Shown here: piece after piece, positions 36,486 to 44,956 of the stretch | How the letters are laid out: every line of letters starts with the position of its first letter | Numbering within the stretch: position 1 is the first letter of the stretch | From: Roseivivax lentus | GTDB lineage: Bacteria > Pseudomonadota > Alphaproteobacteria > Rhodobacterales > Rhodobacteraceae | Assembly: GCF_900156805.1 (NCBI RefSeq) | Contig: NZ_FTOQ01000017.1 | Span: forward strand, 1-64,000 | Direction: 5' to 3' | DNA length: 64,000 bases | Made by a program: the position numbers and the translations under genes | Notes under the pieces: generated by a model | Seen by the model: the letters and a program-made list of their open reading frames with translations, nothing else | Told to the model about the DNA's origin: nothing | Databases searched by the model: none

Positions 36486-37583
36486 ATGGGCTTTCGCATG
36501 GGGATCGTCGGCTTGCCGAACGTGGGCAAATCCACCCTCTTCAACGCGCTGACGCGGACCGCCTCCGCGCAGGCGGCGAATTTCCCGTTCTGCACGATCG
36601 AACCCAATGTCGGCGAGGTCGCGGTGCCCGATCCGCGCCTGGAGACGCTGGCCGAGATCGGCAAATCGAAGCAGATCATCCCGACCCGCATGACCTTCGT
36701 CGACATCGCGGGGCTGGTGAAGGGCGCCTCCAAGGGCGAGGGGCTCGGCAACCAGTTCCTCGCGAATATCCGCGAGGTGGACGCCATCGCCCATGTGCTG
36801 CGCTGTTTCGAGGATGGCGATGTGGTGCATGTGGATGGCCGCGTCGATCCCGTCTCGGATGCCGAGACGATCGAGACCGAGCTGATCATCGCCGACATGG
36901 AAAGCCTCGAGAAGCGGCTGCAGAACATCACCCGCAAGGTGCGCGGCGGCGACAAGGAGGCCGTGCAGCAGGAACGCCTGATGAAGCGCGCGCTCGAGGC
37001 GCTGAACGAAGGCAAGCCCGCCCGCGTAGTCGAGGTGGCCGAGGATGACCTCAAGCAATGGCGCATGCTGCAGCTGCTGACCGCCAAGCCGGTGCTCTAT
37101 GTCTGCAACGTCGCCGAAGAGGACGCGGCGACCGGCAACGCCCATTCCGAGGCCGTGGCCAGCATGGCCGCCGCGCAGGGCAACGCGCATGTGGTGATCT
37201 CCGCCCGCATCGAAGAGGAAATCTCGCAGCTCGATGCCGAGGAAGCGGCGATGTTCCTAGAGGAGATGGGCCTCGAGGAAGCGGGCCTCGACCGGCTGAT
37301 CAAGGCGGGCTACCAGCTTCTGCAGCTCGAGACCTATTTCACCGTCGGTCCCAAGGAGGCCCGTGCCTGGACCATCCCGATCGGCACGCCTGCGCCGAAA
37401 GCGGCCGGCGTGATCCACGGCGATTTCGAGAAGGGTTTCATCCGCGCCGAAACCATCGCCTACGACGATTTCGTCAGCCTCGGTGGCGAGCAGCCCGCCA
37501 AGGATGCGGGCAAGATGCGCGCCGAGGGCAAGAGCTACATCGTCAAGGACGGCGATGTGCTGCATTTCCTCTTCAACACCTGA
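36486..37583 (+). CDS. ychF: redox-regulated ATPase YchF (Obg family)
   Basis: 365-aa P-loop protein, the family's usual length, that prefers ATP over GTP. G1 is GLPNVGKSTLFN near residue 10, G2/G3 are in FCTIEPNVG and VDIAGLVKGASKGEGLGNQFL, a coiled-coil insertion spans about 130-200, and the C-terminal TGS domain includes GVIHGDFEKGFIRAETIAYDDF. It is ribosome-associated. It begins 36 bases after the MATE gene with GGCAGGGAC upstream. Confidence 0.96.
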   Translation: MGFRMGIVGLPNVGKSTLFNALTRTASAQAANFPFCTIEPNVGEVAVPDPRLETLAEIGKSKQIIPTRMTFVDIAGLVKGASKGEGLGNQFLANIREVDAIAHVLRCFEDGDVVHVDGRVDPVSDAETIETELIIADMESLEKRLQNITRKVRGGDKEAVQQERLMKRALEALNEGKPARVVEVAEDDLKQWRMLQLLTAKPVLYVCNVAEEDAATGNAHSEAVASMAAAQGNAHVVISARIEEEISQLDAEEAAMFLEEMGLEEAGLDRLIKAGYQLLQLETYFTVGPKEARAWTIPIGTPAPKAAGVIHGDFEKGFIRAETIAYDDFVSLGGEQPAKDAGKMRAEGKSYIVKDGDVLHFLFNT

Positions 37584-37616
37584 GGCAGGGGCTGGGGGTC
37601 GCGCCCGCCCGCGCCG

Positions 37617-37835
37617 CTACCACAGCGTCGGCTGCGCGATGCGGCCCGCCTGACCGCTGTCGCGATGATTGGCCGCGCTGCGCGGCGCGATGCCCATATC
37701 CTCGAGCCGCTCGCGCGGCATGGTCTCGAGGCGTGCGGCATCGCGGGCGATCCGGCGGGCTTCGCGCAGATCGCGGAAGAACTGCGTGAACGGGTTGTTC
37801 AGGATGCGGCGAGGCAGGGTGAGGATGCGGTCCAT
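37617..37835 (-). CDS. DUF1127-type small protein
   Basis: 72-aa basic protein. The central segment (TQFFRDLREARRIARDAARLETMPRERLEDMGI) matches the DUF1127/YjiS pattern, with the LxxMxxxxLxDIGI-like ending typical of these small proteins. The ATG at 37835 has GGAG eight bases upstream and was preferred over a longer form starting at 37892. DUF1127 proteins in Rhodobacteraceae are often stress-related RNA-binding or signalling proteins; the role here is unproven. It converges on ychF. Confidence 0.7.
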   Translation of the reverse strand: MDRILTLPRRILNNPFTQFFRDLREARRIARDAARLETMPRERLEDMGIAPRSAANHRDSGQAGRIAQPTLW

Positions 37836-37968
37836 GTCGGTGTCTCCGATGGTGAGCGTTGCGATGCCTCCATCCTCGACACCGCCCGTCATCGCAGCGC
37901 AAAATTCCGGCTGCGGTGGTGCGCCATGCGTGCAATAATTCCGTTAAATCGTCGTCTTTAAGCGTAAA

Positions 37969-39639
37969 ATGGCGCGCTTGCGTGCCTTTCCCCAGTCGGA
38001 CCCATCCATGCCCCGCGTCGTCCTGCATCTTTCCGGGTCCTTCCGCGCCGAACGGGAGGGGATACCGCTCGAGGGGCTGTCGCGGCGGGCGCAGGGGCTC
38101 CTGGCCTATCTCGGCTGCCAGCCCGCCATGCGGGCCGAGCGAAGCGCGCTGGCCGATCTTCTGTGGTCCGATCGCGGCGAAAGCCAGGCGCGCGCATCGC
38201 TGCGCCAGGAATTGTCCGTCCTGCGCAAGGCGCTGGGCGATGCGGTGGAGGCCAACCGCCAGGCGGTGTGGCTCGTGCCCGACCACGTCGAGATCCGTCA
38301 TGGCCCGGGCGTCTTCCTGCAGGGTTTCGATCTGCAATCCGAAGGTTTCGAGGACTGGCTGCGGGCGCAGCGGCAGATGAGGGCCGCGCCCTTGCCCGCG
38401 CATGCGCCGGTCGCCGCCGCGCCGCAAGGCACGCGCCCGACGCTGGCGGTGCTGCCCTTCAGCGAGATCGGCGCCCCCGAGACCGACATGTTCGCCGAGG
38501 GCATCGTCGAGGAAATCACCGGCGCGCTCAGCCGCAGCCGGGATTTCAACGTGATCGCCCGGCAATCGACCTTCGCACTGCGGGATGCGCCCCTGTCGGT
38601 GCCGGATATCGCGGAACGCTTGGGCGCGGATTACCTGCTCGAAGGCTCCGTGCGGCGCTCGGGCGACCGGGTGCGGATTTCGGTGCAGCTCGTGTCGGGC
38701 GGGGACGGGCATACCCGCTGGGCGGAGCGTTTCGATGACCGGCTCGACGATCTCTTCGATCTGCAGGACCGGATCGCCGCCCATGTGGCGGGGCAGTTGT
38801 CGCCCAATCTCCGCGCCGCCGAGATCCTGCGAGCGCGGCGGCAGCCGCCCGAGGTGCGCAGTTCCTACGATCTCGTGCTGACCTCGATGCCGCATTTCTG
38901 GGTGCACGACCCCGAAGAGAACCGGCGCGCGCTGGCCCTGCTCGACCGGGCGGTCGAAAAGGACCCCGAATCCGGCCATGCGCATGCGATGAAGGCGTGG
39001 TGCCATGCCCATGAATGCTGCTACCTCTGGACGCTGAAGCCCGATACGGCGCGCGCCGCCGCCCGTGCGGCCTTCGACCGGGCCTTGCCGCGCGCCGGGG
39101 ACAATTCGGCCACGATGACCGCGTTGAGCGCCGTTGCCGCTTTGGCATTGAGGGACTTTTCCAGCTCCGAGGATCTCGCGGTCCGGGCGGTGGAGCTCGA
39201 TCCCAACAACGCCTGGGCGTTTCTGCGCCTCGGCTGGGTCGAAGTCTATCTCGGGCGGCACGAGAGCAGCCTTGGCTATTTCGACCGTGCGCAGGAGCTC
39301 AGCCCGCTCGATCCGTTCCTCTTCAACATCGATTTCGGACGCTCCGCCGCGGTCCGGGCCATGGGCCGCTACGACGAGGCGGTCGCGCTGATCGAAAGGG
39401 GGCTGCGCGCCGCCCCGAAAGCGCATTGGGCCTACCGGATGCTCTTCGGCACGTTGTGGCTGAAGGGCGATCGCGACCGGGCCATAGAGGCGGGCCGCAA
39501 ATGGCTGGCCGCCCATCCCGGCCTGTCGACCGAGACCCTGCTCGAGGGCCTGCCGTCCTGGCATCACGACCCCGATTACCTGAAGGTCCTGACCGACTTC
39601 GCCAAGATCATCCCGCCCGAGCCGTCAGGCGGCACCTGA
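37969..39639 (+). CDS. SARP-like DNA-binding protein with TPR repeats
   Basis: 556-aa protein. Residues about 20-110 form an OmpR/SARP-type winged helix (LEGLSRRAQGLLAYLGCQPA, ALADLLWSDRGESQARASLRQELSVLRKAL). A TolB-like segment (TLAVLPFSEIGA, then DYLLEGSVRRSGDRVRISVQLV) covers 150-260, and TPR-type repeats (VELDPNNAWAFLRLGWVEVYLG) follow to the C-terminus. This layout occurs in CadC-like and adenylate-cyclase-linked regulators. Met14 (38008) is an alternative start; neither has a strong ribosome site. The targets are unknown. Confidence 0.78.
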   Translation: MARLRAFPQSDPSMPRVVLHLSGSFRAEREGIPLEGLSRRAQGLLAYLGCQPAMRAERSALADLLWSDRGESQARASLRQELSVLRKALGDAVEANRQAVWLVPDHVEIRHGPGVFLQGFDLQSEGFEDWLRAQRQMRAAPLPAHAPVAAAPQGTRPTLAVLPFSEIGAPETDMFAEGIVEEITGALSRSRDFNVIARQSTFALRDAPLSVPDIAERLGADYLLEGSVRRSGDRVRISVQLVSGGDGHTRWAERFDDRLDDLFDLQDRIAAHVAGQLSPNLRAAEILRARRQPPEVRSSYDLVLTSMPHFWVHDPEENRRALALLDRAVEKDPESGHAHAMKAWCHAHECCYLWTLKPDTARAAARAAFDRALPRAGDNSATMTALSAVAALALRDFSSSEDLAVRAVELDPNNAWAFLRLGWVEVYLGRHESSLGYFDRAQELSPLDPFLFNIDFGRSAAVRAMGRYDEAVALIERGLRAAPKAHWAYRMLFGTLWLKGDRDRAIEAGRKWLAAHPGLSTETLLEGLPSWHHDPDYLKVLTDFAKIIPPEPSGGT

Positions 39640-39822
39640 CCGGAATGCGGTTCTTCGCCCGGCTGGCGGCGGGTTTTGACCCGGGGCCGGAGTGGAATTG
39701 CTCGCCTCCTCTCGTTGCTTGGCCTCGCGACACGGGTCGTTTTGGGACCGTTCCAAAACGCATCGGAAATGGGGGGCTTTTTTGCCTTGTTTGTCAGATG
39801 CCGGACCTCTAAACGGGTCAGC

Positions 39823-39912
39823 GGAGACGTGGCCGAGTGGTCGAAGGCGCTCCCCTGCTAAGGGAGTAGGCGGGAAACCGTCTCGAGGGTTCGAATCCCT
39901 TCGTCTCCGCCA
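39823..39912 (+). tRNA. tRNA-Ser(GCT)
   Basis: 90-base class II tRNA with an encoded CCA end. The acceptor stem GGAGACG (39823-39829) pairs with CGTCTCC (39902-39908), the anticodon stem CTCCC/GGGAG encloses loop CTGCTAA with anticodon GCT at 39857-39859, there is a long variable arm, and the T-loop reads GGTTCGAATCC. It reads AGC/AGT serine codons. It marks the left boundary of the mobile region that fills the rest of the window. Confidence 0.97.
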
Positions 39913-39938
39913 TTATCACCATTGCGAACCAGTGACAC

Positions 39939-39963
39939 CGCCCTGACGGGCGCGGATTTTTCC
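39939..39963 (+). terminator. terminator after tRNA-Ser
   Basis: A short CGCCC-TGAC-GGGCG hairpin (39939-39952) followed by GGATTTTTCC sits 27 bases past the tRNA CCA end. The stem is short but the T-run is clear. Confidence 0.5.
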
Positions 39964-40373
39964 GTGTTATCAAAGGGGTTTGCGTGGATCGACCGAACCT
40001 CATAGACGCGCTGCCAGGCCGACGCTGGGCTCAGAATGGCCCTCAGTCTCAGTTTGGGCGAACCTCGTCCGTTCCGGTCCGGTCCTCTTTTCTTACGATT
40101 TTTCAACGACCTGCCTTTGAAATCCGCCAAAATCCAAACGCGCGTTCCGAACGATGTCGATGGAAACATAGACGGAACACGCGGTAGGCGCGTTGCTCGG
40201 GATGCCAGCGTAAAATGGCGGATTGCTTGGGTAGGTTCGCATCCCATTCACTCACCGAAACCCCTGATGACAAACCATTTTGGCACCGCTAGCGTTCAAG
40301 AACCTCGGATTGGTTCAGATCGATGCGGAGGCTGAGCCAAACCAAATACCGAGAACAATCCCAGGATGACCGC
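39964..40373. other. left end of the island, non-coding
   Basis: About 410 bases with no supportable gene. The antisense reading frame across the tRNA and into this region is an artefact of the tRNA sequence. The left attachment half-site would be expected here or in the tRNA 3' end. I see no clear copy of the tRNA sequence within the window. Confidence 0.5.
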
Positions 40374-41318
40374 ATGAACCCATTTGACATCATTCCAGAC
40401 ACCCACGGCCAATCCGCCAAACTTGACGCTGCCCTCGCTGTGCTGGGGTGGAGGCGGAGTGCTCTCGGATGGACCCATCCCGATCCGGATCGACAGATCG
40501 TTTTTCTGGGAGACTTCATTGACCGTGGGCCGGATAATCGGGCTGTTCTCAAGACCGTCCGCGAACTTGTCGATGCAGGCAAGGCCAAGGCGATCATGGG
40601 CAATCATGAGCTCAACGCTCTCCACTTCCACACGATGCACCCCGATGATGGTCAGCCGCTTCGTGCGCATTCGCCGAAAAACATCCGGCAGCACCGAACG
40701 TTCCTGGACCAGTTCCCGCCCGGCGATCCGCAGACGCGCGACGTTCTGGACTGGATGCGAAGCCTGCCTCTGTTTCTTGAGGAGGACGGGTTTCGTGCCG
40801 TGCACGCCTGCTGGATCGACGCCTCATTGGATCGGCTCAAGACGCTGACCGGGAATGGCGTGCTGACCGAGGAACAGCTGATCCGAGCTGCCGATCGCGA
40901 CGAAGCCGACGAGATGTTTATCTTGGCCGAGCAGATTACGAAGGGGCCAGAGCATCGGCTACCGGAAGGCTGGTCGTTCACGGACAAGGACGGGACGGAG
41001 CGAGATCATGTGCGCCTGCAATGGTGGAACGCGGCCGCTCGCACCTGGCGCGACATAGCGATCTCTGTGCCGTCAATTGAGGGCCTGCCTGACGAAAACC
41101 TGCCGGAGACGCTTTCGGCACAGACCTATCCAGCCACTGCGCGACCGGTGTTCTTCGGGCATTACTGGTTGAGTGGCGACCCGGTCCTACAGGCACAGAA
41201 TGCGCTTTGCCTCGACTATTCTGCGGGCAAGGAAGGCCCACTGGTCTCTTATGATATGTCCGACCTGGCCGGACCGCTTTCGAAGGACAAGATCCGGGTA
41301 CATCCGGCGATCAGCTAA
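40374..41318 (+). CDS. metallophosphoesterase (PPP-type)
   Basis: 314-aa calcineurin-like phosphatase. Metal ligands appear in order: DTHG (usually DxH), GDFIDRGPDN, GNHELNALH, HACW and FGHYWLS. The core resembles the PrpE/PP2A-like bacterial PPP family rather than ApaH in its surroundings. The start at 40374 has AGGA nine bases upstream; 40323 is an alternative giving 17 more residues. First gene of the island, convergent with the recombinase cassette. The substrate (phosphoprotein, nucleotide or other) is unknown. Confidence 0.8.
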   Translation: MNPFDIIPDTHGQSAKLDAALAVLGWRRSALGWTHPDPDRQIVFLGDFIDRGPDNRAVLKTVRELVDAGKAKAIMGNHELNALHFHTMHPDDGQPLRAHSPKNIRQHRTFLDQFPPGDPQTRDVLDWMRSLPLFLEEDGFRAVHACWIDASLDRLKTLTGNGVLTEEQLIRAADRDEADEMFILAEQITKGPEHRLPEGWSFTDKDGTERDHVRLQWWNAAARTWRDIAISVPSIEGLPDENLPETLSAQTYPATARPVFFGHYWLSGDPVLQAQNALCLDYSAGKEGPLVSYDMSDLAGPLSKDKIRVHPAIS

Positions 41319-41330
41319 AACGGGTGGCCA

Positions 41331-41711
41331 TCAGTCGAACACCCTTTCCGGCTGCTCGACCCATGGCAGCTCCGCCACGCCGCAGAGGTCGAAGATCGAC
41401 AACACCGTGGGCTCGCGCCGCAGCACCAGCCGTTCCAGCACCGATGGCGATAGCCATGCCAGCCGGATCACGCGGCTGACATAGCGGTCGGAGATACCTT
41501 CCTCTCTGGCGAGATCGGCGATGGTGTTGACGTCGCCGCGCTCAAGCCTGCGCCGCCAGTCCCACGCCCGGCCGATGGCGCGCAGCAGGCGGGCGTCCTG
41601 GCCGCGATCCATGGCCACCTCTATCTCCTTGGGCGGCAGGATGCGCGGACGGCCGCCGCGATTGCGCAGGGTGAGCGGAATGTGGACGCGGAGGGTTTCC
41701 GGCTCTGCCAT
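41331..41711 (-). CDS. small HTH protein of the recombinase cassette
   Basis: 126-aa protein with a basic N-terminus and a helix-turn-helix-like segment (TIADLAREEGISDRYVSRVIRLAWLSP, near residues 62-88). Its ATG overlaps the recombinase stop (ATGA), so it is translationally coupled to it. Proteins of this size and HTH pattern regularly follow DUF2924/recombinase genes in alphaproteobacterial islands, perhaps as a directionality or accessory factor. The function is not established. Confidence 0.75.
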   Translation of the reverse strand: MAEPETLRVHIPLTLRNRGGRPRILPPKEIEVAMDRGQDARLLRAIGRAWDWRRRLERGDVNTIADLAREEGISDRYVSRVIRLAWLSPSVLERLVLRREPTVLSIFDLCGVAELPWVEQPERVFD

Positions 41712-43036
41712 CACGCCACCTCCGGCTTGGCCGGTGCCATCAACGCGGCAATCGCACCCAAGCCCTCATGTCGGAGATCGACCGCCAGACCGGCGTCGCT
41801 GGCGGTGACCCGCGCCACCAAGAGCCGGACCACGCGCGCCTGTTCTGCCGGGATCAGCGCCTTCCACATGTCGTCGAATTGGGTCAGCGAGGCGCTGATG
41901 TCCGCCTCGCCAAGGTCTGGCCGGTCCTTGCGCAGGGTCCGCGACACCCGCGCGGCAACCTCCGGCGTGCGCAGCAGGCGACGGATTTCGCCGACCACGG
42001 CATCCTCGACCATGCCACCCGGCAACCGCTGCGGCCCGCGAAGCTCTGCCTTGGGGCGTTTCTTGATCACGTCCATCGAGACATAGTAGCGATAGCGGCG
42101 CGTGCCTTTCTTGGTGTGATGCGGAGTCATTGCCACGCCGGTCTCGGTGAAGATCAGCCCGCGCAGCAGCGCCGGTGACGGCTCCTGAGCCACGGCCTTC
42201 CTAAGATACCTGTTGTTCGCGATCACCTCATGCACCTCGTCCCAGAGCGTCTCGTCGATGATCGCGTCGTGCTCGCCGGGATAGGCGCTGCCCTTGTGCA
42301 CGGCGAGGCCGCGATAGACCTTGTTGTGCAAAGTCTTGAGGAGTGAGGTCTTGTCGTAGGGTCTGCCGGTCTTGGTCAGGATCGCACGCGCATCTAACTC
42401 GCGGACCACCTGCGCCGTGGAACTGGACCGGGCGTAGAGCGTGAAGATCGTCCGCACCGCCTCGGCCTCGTCCGGGTCCACGATCAGCTTGCGGTCTTTC
42501 ACGTTGTAACCCAGCGGCACCGGCCCACCCATCCAGATGCCCTTCTTGCGCGACGCAGCGACCTTGTCGCGGATCCGCTCGCCGATGACTTCGCGCTCAA
42601 ACTGGGCAAAGCTGAGCAGGATGTTCAGCGTCAGCCGCCCCATGGATGTGGTGGTGTTAAAGGACTGCGTGACCGACACAAAGGTGACGCTGTGCTTATC
42701 AAAGATCTCCACCAGCTTGGAGAAATCCATCAGGGCGCGGCTGAGGCGGTCGATCTTGTAGACCACGACGATGTCGATCAGCCCGTCCTCGATGTCGGCG
42801 ATCAGATCCTTCAGCGCGGGCCGCTCCAGCGTGCCGCCAGAGAAACCGCCGTCATCGTAGCGATCACGCAAGCAGACCCAACCCTCGGCCTTCTGGCTGG
42901 CGATATAGGCCTCGCAGGCCTCCCGCTGCGCGTCGAGGCTGTTGAACTCCATGTCGAGCCCTTCCTCGCTCGATTTGCGGGTGTAGATGGCGCAGCGCAG
43001 GCGGCGGGGTGGTTGCGGCTGTGTCTGGCGCGTCAT
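41711..43036 (-). CDS. large serine recombinase
   Basis: 441-aa site-specific recombinase. The N-terminal resolvase catalytic domain has the nucleophile in AIYTRKSSEE (Ser22), FNSLDAQREACE, and IDIVVVYKIDRLSRALMDF near residue 92. A recombinase domain (GGPVPLGYNVKDRKL, then LKTLHNKVYRGLAVHKG near 250) follows, then a C-terminal DNA-binding part. The zinc-ribbon Cys typical of phiC31-type integrases is not evident. The start overlaps the upstream DUF2924 stop. It could drive integration or excision of the island, or of a nested element. Confidence 0.92.
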   Translation of the reverse strand: MTRQTQPQPPRRLRCAIYTRKSSEEGLDMEFNSLDAQREACEAYIASQKAEGWVCLRDRYDDGGFSGGTLERPALKDLIADIEDGLIDIVVVYKIDRLSRALMDFSKLVEIFDKHSVTFVSVTQSFNTTTSMGRLTLNILLSFAQFEREVIGERIRDKVAASRKKGIWMGGPVPLGYNVKDRKLIVDPDEAEAVRTIFTLYARSSSTAQVVRELDARAILTKTGRPYDKTSLLKTLHNKVYRGLAVHKGSAYPGEHDAIIDETLWDEVHEVIANNRYLRKAVAQEPSPALLRGLIFTETGVAMTPHHTKKGTRRYRYYVSMDVIKKRPKAELRGPQRLPGGMVEDAVVGEIRRLLRTPEVAARVSRTLRKDRPDLGEADISASLTQFDDMWKALIPAEQARVVRLLVARVTASDAGLAVDLRHEGLGAIAALMAPAKPEVA

Positions 43037-43533
43037 TTGCTGATCCTCGGGCGTGGGGTGAAGCCGAAGAACTTCCAGCCGTTCCAATTCGCGCCGGTGA
43101 TGGCCCGCGCCGCGCCAGAAAGCGATTTGTACCGACGACCTTGCCACTCGAAGCCCTTCGTCAACACCGTGACAGTGTGCTCGACGCCGTTCCACTCACG
43201 GACCAGCTTGGTGCCCGGCAAAGGACGTCGTGGGTCGGTCATCACCTGACCGGGCTCGCCGGAAGCCACCTCCGCCGCCAGCGCATCCAGCGTTCGCCGT
43301 GTGTCACGGCCAATGCCACCAAGGGCCAGTTCCTGGATGCGGTAGCCCAGCCGCAACTCAAGGTTCTGGCGGCTGGTGTTCGGCGCGGGCGCATCAAAGA
43401 TCGCCGCCCATTTCTCGCGCAGGTCCGGCACGGTCATGGCCTTCAGCGCGACCAGGTCCGCCAAGACAGCGTGGTTCGGCGCAGCACCAATGCCTATTCT
43501 CTTTTCCACTGATTTCGTTGTTGTTTTCCTCAT
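43033..43533 (-). CDS. DUF2924 protein, recombinase-associated
   Basis: 166-aa protein with the DUF2924 features: LREKWAAIFDAPAPNTSRQNLELRLGYRIQELALGG in the middle and a C-terminal GTKLVREWNGVEHTVTVL / FEWQGRRYKSLSGAARAITGANWNGWKFFG block that may be a RAMA-like domain binding DNA. It overlaps both neighbours by 4 bases. DUF2924 genes almost always sit next to a serine recombinase in alphaproteobacteria, so it is probably an accessory factor. The biochemical role is unknown. Confidence 0.85.
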   Translation of the reverse strand: MRKTTTKSVEKRIGIGAAPNHAVLADLVALKAMTVPDLREKWAAIFDAPAPNTSRQNLELRLGYRIQELALGGIGRDTRRTLDALAAEVASGEPGQVMTDPRRPLPGTKLVREWNGVEHTVTVLTKGFEWQGRRYKSLSGAARAITGANWNGWKFFGFTPRPRISK

Positions 43534-43751
43534 TCGTCCTCTCCAACTCGGGTTCGCAACTGGTGACGACGACGGCGAACAAGGGCGAGGATGTCCAGCG
43601 AACTGTCTCCTTCGTCCGAAGAATTCTCATTTATTTTCGGTGGGTTGGTGCGATCCACGGCTGCAGCGAGGATCCGGGCGAGTTCTGCCAAACGCTCATC
43701 GGTGGTGAGCATTTCGGGCGAAGGGGCAAAATTGACGTCGGTATTGGGCAT
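43530..43751 (-). CDS. small acidic protein, first gene of the recombinase cassette
   Basis: 73-aa mostly hydrophilic protein (LTTDERLAELARILAAAVDR near the middle, then a basic end RRRRHQLRTRVGEDE). No family is recognised. It is supported by the 4-base ATGA overlap with DUF2924, which continues the coupled chain of four genes on the minus strand, and by lying at the expected 5' end of the cassette. Confidence 0.6.
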   Translation of the reverse strand: MPNTDVNFAPSPEMLTTDERLAELARILAAAVDRTNPPKINENSSDEGDSSLDILALVRRRRHQLRTRVGEDE

Positions 43752-44125
43752 GGTGGGCGAACCTCAGGTGTTGTTTTGCCCTGTGGTGGCCGCGATGCGA
43801 AAGGGATTTCAAGTTAAAACAATGGGCTGTCGTAGCGCGGCGAAATCAAGAGAAGCCAAGCGTTCGTGTGATTTGGGTAGGATTGATGGACGGGCCACGG
43901 GCTTCCGTCGCACCAAGGATCAACGTCGAAGATTCGCAGCAGGCGGATTTTGCTAAATCGGAGAGCGGCGAGGCTTTATACTGGTATTCTACCAGCATGG
44001 AACTCAGTTTTCACAGCGCCGCGAGTGTAAAGTTGCGCATCCGGAAACGGACTTGGTCAGGCGCATAAAAAGGCAGGCGGCGATGCGGCTGCGCAATACA
44101 AAGAATACCTAAATTTCAGCTGAGG
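43752..44125. other. AT-richer intergenic stretch
   Basis: About 370 bases between the recombinase cassette and the HNH nuclease gene. Short frames exist but none has family features, a good ribosome site or an operon context. Base composition drops here, marking the switch into the low-GC cargo block. The promoter of the recombinase cassette should be in this region. Confidence 0.5.
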
Positions 44126-44953
44126 TTACGCCACAGGGGGAAGGACGGCGGCGATCGCTTCATCAAACAAATATTGAATTGCGCCCGGATTGCGCTGAAT
44201 GCCACGAAAGAGAGCTGCTTGCCAGCTATTCTGACCCTTTGCCGCACATGCCACCCGAAGTTCTTGATCGAGCTGAGTCGTTATACTGGCGATGCTCGGT
44301 TCGGAATCACGAATTTTGATTTGTGTTGGGAGCGATGACCATTCGGTTGCCATCGATAATTGAAACTGCGTCCCCAAGACATTCTTCAAGTGGAACTCCA
44401 CAATTTCGTCGCGTGGCACTTCAAGGCCTGGAAGACCAAGTGGAATAAACCTAGCTGCCTTGAATGGCGGTACGATCTCTACGTACCAAATTTCCTGTCC
44501 GGCCCAGTCGTCAAAGTAGGGATGAATGAAGCGCCGAGGCTCACCACCATGAACAGTAGTTCCCTTTCCACCGGAGTTGCAGTGGCTGCATGCGGGGACG
44601 AGGTTTGCCCGCATGATCGAAAACTCTGGATAGACTGTGCGAGGTAGGTAGTGGTCGAGATCACCAGTTACTGGCGACCCGCAAATCGGACACGACTTCA
44701 GTCCCTCTTTCCTTCGCATGCGCCGAAGCTCACCGGAACCCTTGCGAGTGTCGTAAAGGGAGTATTGGCGGTCGCCTACACCGGGGCCGAAGTCGCTCGG
44801 AGCAACCGCAAAAGGACTTCCGGCATTTGCTTGGTATGCCTTATACGCGGCGATCCAAGCGGCTTGGTGGGGCTCCCACTCAGGCTTCTTGGCTAGTCTA
44901 TTGATTTCCGCCTCATCATCTTCGGCGGGGACAGGAAAAGGCAGGTGCTGCAT
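44126..44953 (-). CDS. HNH endonuclease, Septu PtuB-like
   Basis: 275-aa nuclease with a zinc-stabilised HNH core: CPICG (Cys88, Cys91), GDLDHYLPR (Asp100-His101), NLVPACSHCNSGGKG (Asn117 region; Cys122, Cys125). This arrangement of two CxxC pairs around DH is the pattern seen in PtuB of Septu and retron-Eco78-type systems. It begins 3 bases after the AAA ATPase stop, an ATPase-then-HNH order as in ptuA-ptuB. GC is clearly lower than the host genes. It is probably the toxic or cleaving half of an anti-phage module; this is inferred from family and context. Confidence 0.8.
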   Translation of the reverse strand: MQHLPFPVPAEDDEAEINRLAKKPEWEPHQAAWIAAYKAYQANAGSPFAVAPSDFGPGVGDRQYSLYDTRKGSGELRRMRRKEGLKSCPICGSPVTGDLDHYLPRTVYPEFSIMRANLVPACSHCNSGGKGTTVHGGEPRRFIHPYFDDWAGQEIWYVEIVPPFKAARFIPLGLPGLEVPRDEIVEFHLKNVLGTQFQLSMATEWSSLPTQIKIRDSEPSIASITTQLDQELRVACAAKGQNSWQAALFRGIQRNPGAIQYLFDEAIAAVLPPVA

Positions 44954-44956
44954 GTC

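Noticed and set aside
39823-39912. Right-hand copy of the tRNA end as attachment site within the window
   Set aside because: I found no second copy of the tRNA 3' sequence up to position 64000, so the right boundary must lie outside.
39858-40247. Minus-strand reading frame over the tRNA ending in a DEGIRTLE-type sequence
   Set aside because: This peptide pattern is the well-known antisense translation of class II serine tRNA genes. It has no ribosome site, no family, and overlaps the tRNA.
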